Part shown: piece by piece, positions 61,601 through 64,000 of the stretch
How the letters are laid out: each line of letters starts with the position of its first letter
Numbering within the stretch: the first letter of the stretch is position 1
From: Coffea arabica
Lineage: Eukaryota > Streptophyta > Magnoliopsida > Gentianales > Rubiaceae
Length of the DNA stretch: 64,000 nt
Reading direction: 5' to 3'
Assembly: GCF_036785885.1 (NCBI RefSeq)
Contig: NC_092312.1
Coordinates: forward strand, 25,004,001-25,068,000
Position numbers and translations under genes: made by a program
Notes under the pieces: model-generated
Databases searched by the model: none
What the model was told of the DNA's origin: nothing
Seen by the model: only the letters and a program-made list of their open reading frames with translations

Positions 61601-62140
61601 TTTGTCATCGTCTCTGCCAACAACATCAGATTCAGCGACTATAAAGCCTGTGTTTCTACTCACAGACGGCCTTGTCGATGATGCTCCAGAATCAATTGCA
61701 TGCGCATCGAGTTGGAAATTCTGTTTCTCTCTCCCAATTTTTTCGAGCCTGAGTAAAACTTTTTTAATTTCTTGTGCAACGTTCAGTTTCATGAACAGCT
61801 GACTTGCACTGAATGGGAGATGAACGTTCCTCGCCTGCTGCTGCCGCTGCCAAAGCAAGGCTTCAGTCTGGAAGCTTTCCAGTATGTCCTCTGCATCAAA
61901 CAGAACCTCTTTCAGCTTCCCGAGCCAATCTCGAATTGGTGGAGAATCCAGCTGCAATTCCTCTGCATGCTCAAGCACCGCTAGAATAGCTGTCAGCTGG
62001 CTGGACAGGTCCCGAATATCTTCCTCTACTCCTTGGTGCAAATGGAACTTCCCCGCTAACAGGGAACTGACTAAATCAAAAACCTTTTTAGCAACAGGAG
62101 ACACGACGGCTGATAAAATTGCTGCTTCCATTCCTGTCAT
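58616..62140 (-). CDS. CC-NB-ARC-LRR disease resistance protein (RGA-like CNL)
   Basis: Intracellular immune receptor; its pathogen target cannot be read from sequence. One uninterrupted frame of 1174 residues from ATG 62140 (MTGMEAAILSAVVSPVAKK). The frame is open further upstream to 62374, but that part contains poly-Lys from a leader A/T run and is probably untranslated. The coiled-coil domain covers 1-145 with an EDVID-like AEDILE near 83-88. The NB-ARC domain has the P-loop GMGGVGKTT (205-213), kinase-2 LLILDDVW (283-290), GSRVVVTSR (309-317), GLPLA (374-378), CFAYTCIYPK and MHD (501-503). Leucine-rich repeats run from about 540 to near 1145 (RILDLSSSIMLELPESVG and later units). All nucleotide-binding motifs are intact, so it should be functional. 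The final residues (CLICCKGWYSIFM) may be intron read-through. Confidence 0.95.
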   Translation of the reverse strand: MTGMEAAILSAVVSPVAKKVFDLVSSLLAGKFHLHQGVEEDIRDLSSQLTAILAVLEHAEELQLDSPPIRDWLGKLKEVLFDAEDILESFQTEALLWQRQQQARNVHLPFSASQLFMKLNVAQEIKKVLLRLEKIGREKQNFQLDAHAIDSGASSTRPSVSRNTGFIVAESDVVGRDDDKDRMINLLLSEESDRQGDVSVAPIIGMGGVGKTTLGQLVYNDERVKNHFEFRMWVCVTDVFNYTKVLKDMIEYHTEIKYNDISSLSNVQLESRLLEFLKGKPYLLILDDVWPESFDWSDLQKLLKHGGKGSRVVVTSRSSHVANLMGTLPPHFLELLPEDQCQFLFEKIAFGPGGAKRTEETEEIGKDIVRKCKGLPLAIKVMASLLRGIDGARKWRNIQKHEIWEAEKHNDARKPQILPALSLSYNHLPAHLKRCFAYTCIYPKAYVFHKMDLIKVWKAASFILPRGQYSIEDIGEEYFDELLRRSFFQLSKVDNQETFRMHDLLHNLAESVSGPYCYQIKDNDPCNFYEKARHISLLCSAAEQPIMGIMEKSQKLRTLLSPSDHQKNFGQALDSIFQSLKYIRILDLSSSIMLELPESVGELKLLHYLDLSKTEIRRLPNSVCNLINLETLKLLSCLWLFELPKDLGKLTNLQHLELDDIFWYKLRTLPPGIGSITGLQNLHAFPVSREAGKGINELKGMLHLKGALHIKELENAANAGEANLKDKEDLVKVVFEWSNNRNGSPENAALDENIIEDLQPHPDIKEIQVIHYQGARFPAWIRDGQVKNLTSLTLNHCINCRVLSLGQLSRLQSLSLKGNLELEEWMDAPYHFLHRLKISNCPKLRDTPKIFLNLGAMKIKKCNSLKALPLIPSVMFLKLMHNLVLEDFNEHTVILGSVNNHGQPVHHVRQPSFIKLLELKVIDCPKLPCLPEVFAPQKLEVSGCPLLTKLPTPEFSQRLQHLAIDACDDPTLVRAIPDTGSLYSLVISNISNLTSFPKWPHLPGLKTLYISRCNDLTSLSDETAASVPFEGMTSLELLSVRGCPNLVRFPDKELPATLKCLIISSNSGLTSLGPEEAFQNLTSLTDVNIENCPELHSLPAEGFSASLRHLLIEGCPELIKECQNVSGADWPNIQGIPDLEIEPLQVLASQNPQNPPAAWYHCLICCKGWYSIFM

Positions 62141-63036
62141 TGTTTCAGAATGTTGCTGAAAAACAAACCAAGTCCACCGACTCACAAATCTAAAGAAAGA
62201 GAGGGGGACAAAAAGAAAAAAGGAATAGGCTTTGTTCAATGACGAGCTACAAAGGGAACTATTAGCTTTACAAAGGGAACTCTTCTCTTTTTTTTTTTTT
62301 TTTTGGGTCAAGGGCGATGAAGATGAAGATTGGGTGATGAATGTAAAAGGGTAGGTAGCTAGGAGGATTAACAAGACAGGTTACTTATGAAGTATTGAAG
62401 TGGATCAAGGAAATATATCTAGCTAGGAAGAATAGGAGTTAGAGTTATGAGAAGAAAGTGTAAATAGATAAGATGAGATGATAGTTCCAGTTCCACCTTA
62501 GCAGGTCACTTGTTCTTACGTCAGTCATAGCCAAATATCCAATGAATATCGAAGAGATTCCAATTACGTCTATTCATTGACTGACTTCATCTTAAAACAA
62601 CCAGAGATTCGAGAAGCAAACGCAAATAATTTCAAAACACACGGAGTCATTTTAGCAATTTAAAAACTCAAATAATTACAGTAGTGATCAAGATATAAAC
62701 GTTTATGATTAAATATACTTCAGCCCCTTGTAGTTTAATGCTTTTTTCCTTTCTTTTTTTTTTTTTATTTATAACGTTTATGATTTCAAAAATTATATGT
62801 AATCTCTATGTTTTAGACCAAAGTCTCGGACTGACAGAAATAATCTTCAATTTATTTCTTTTGACACGGGCGTAGTTTGAACATTTCTACTGGCTATTTC
62901 ACCAGCTTGACACTTTCAATTCAAAGCACAAGAAAATTACCAATCAGGGATGGAGCCATGTTTTAATGAGACTGCGTCAGCTTTGGAAAACTTTTTAAAT
63001 ACTAATAAATAGTTTTCACAATTTCTTGTCACAATT

Positions 63037-63080
<44 letters not shown>

Positions 63081-64000
63081 TCTAGAAAATACACTTGTCC
63101 TTGGGAAGATTAAAGCAAAAACTTTGAATGAAAACATATAATTTTACATCGAATTTCTCTTCGCTTGATAATCGACATGATTTAGTGGTACAATAGAGTA
63201 TTTCCACTTGGTAGTAGGTCCTAGCTCCGCTACTACTATGGATCCATACAAACACTTACAATCCTTAGCACGCCTCGTTTGATAACACAATTCAGCATTT
63301 AAATTTAATAGATTTAAACCTTGACATATTCAGAGGTATTTGATAACAAAAAAATAGAACATCGTAATTAATTAAATGGTTTCGAATTATCTAGGCAAAA
63401 CTTATCTCAAAAAATAAGTCATAAACTAGTATACACTTCTCACTTAATCTAGAATGTGCTCAAGTGTTTAGGATATCAGTAATTAACAATTTGGAAACTT
63501 ATTTATTTGTAATGTTTGTTGTTATGCAGAATGGAACGGAGAAAGATATGATGATGATTTTGTTAGCGTGTTTGTACTGAAATCTTAATGATTGGTTGAT
63601 CCATAGCATGTTTTCGAGAGTTGAAACTTGTGCATACACGGATAGGAAAATTCTTATGAAATCAACGGAAGAAGGATGATCTTTTCCTTAGACGCGCATG
63701 CATGCAGGAATTGAAAGCTGTCTGCATCGCCGTTGTAAGCTCAGCCAGAACCAACAACCACATTTTAACGCGGTTTGTGGAATTTCTGCAAGTTGATGAA
63801 CGAGCCTCCAATGAGATTCGCAGGTCTACAAGAAAGTTCTACGAAAGTGACGACTAACAAGTGACGAGTCTATTTTCTCCGGCTTTTCTAGCTTCAAGTA
63901 GAAAAGGTCAAGAATTGGAATGCCTCAAAGTCAAACCCAACCCACGAAGATTCCGTGGACAAATAGCTGCAATGCTCCAAAGTCCGTCCAAAAAAGAGTA
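62141..64000. other. NLR leader/promoter and spacer
   Basis: 62141-62400 is the probable NLR leader with an A/T run (62290-62307). A WRKY-type W-box core TTGACT lies at 62577-62582, common upstream of defence genes but weak evidence alone. A 39-C run is at 63039-63077. At 63708-63857 (+) a CAG opens a 49-codon frame (ELKAVCIAVVSSARTNNHIL..) that looks exon-like but is not recognised. The window ends before any gene can be assigned. Confidence 0.5.
63039..63077. repeat. Homopolymer of 39 C
   Basis: Unbroken C run in otherwise AT-rich DNA. Such runs are rare in plant nuclear genomes. The G-rich complement can form G-quadruplexes, and the length may include assembly or sequencing error. Confidence 0.95.

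Noticed and set aside
58875-62159. Several plus-strand frames across the NLR
   Set aside because: They are antisense shadows of one uninterrupted NLR frame with all expected motifs.
62141-62374. N-terminal extension of the NLR frame by 78 codons
   Set aside because: It contains a Lys run from a poly-T tract and phenylalanine-rich text, and precedes a typical CNL start; most likely leader.
62577-62582. W-box upstream of the NLR as proof of WRKY control
   Set aside because: A six-base match is expected by chance in this length; listed only as context.

Overview
The window is nuclear DNA from a flowering plant, probably a eudicot. It is AT-rich with GT-AG introns and long gene-poor gaps. It carries plant-only genes (a plastid sigma factor, LHP1, a CC-NB-ARC-LRR resistance gene) and plant-type transposons (a Gypsy element with a tRNA-Asp-like primer site, a BED-finger hAT element, several MITEs). 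The species cannot be named from the sequence alone.

Layout. From 1 to 8.9 kb the DNA is decayed: a truncated Gypsy retrotransposon (gag remnant plus one LTR, minus strand) lies against two tandem, broken BAHD acyltransferase copies, the first of which is split by a 1.34-kb solo-LTR-like insertion. From 8.9 to 14 kb is AT-rich spacer with two local tandem duplications. From 15.0 to 24.5 kb is a minus-strand receptor-like kinase relic. One of its kinase exons is interrupted by a 5.65-kb hAT element with an 8-bp target duplication and an intact transposase reading frame. A large intron of the same relic holds a cluster of CpG-rich hairpin repeats. From 24.6 to 30.1 kb is spacer with a 1.06-kb terminal-inverted-repeat element sitting inside a TA microsatellite.

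The second half is more gene-rich: a seven-exon chloroplast-type alpha/beta hydrolase (30.2-34.3 kb, +), a two-exon SWIB-domain protein (38.2-40.1 kb, -), plastid sigma factor SIG2 (43.9-49.2 kb, +), LHP1 (51.9-55.0 kb, +), a small two-helix membrane protein (56.0 kb, +), and a full-length NLR (58.6-62.1 kb, -). MITEs with visible target duplications lie at 36.2-37.1, 42.1-42.4 and 56.8-57.1 kb. A run of 39 C lies at 63.0 kb.

The genes do not form a pathway: these are ordinary independent plant loci. SIG2 directs plastid transcription, LHP1 reads Polycomb-marked nuclear chromatin, and the NLR is an immune receptor. I found no convincing new multi-gene system. The most interesting items are the recent-looking hAT insertion in a kinase exon, an internal duplication in the SIG2 N-terminal region, a 26-nt exon inside the LHP1 chromodomain, and the intronic hairpin-repeat cluster. 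Exon boundaries were read by eye from splice signals and frame continuity, so all gene models are predictions.
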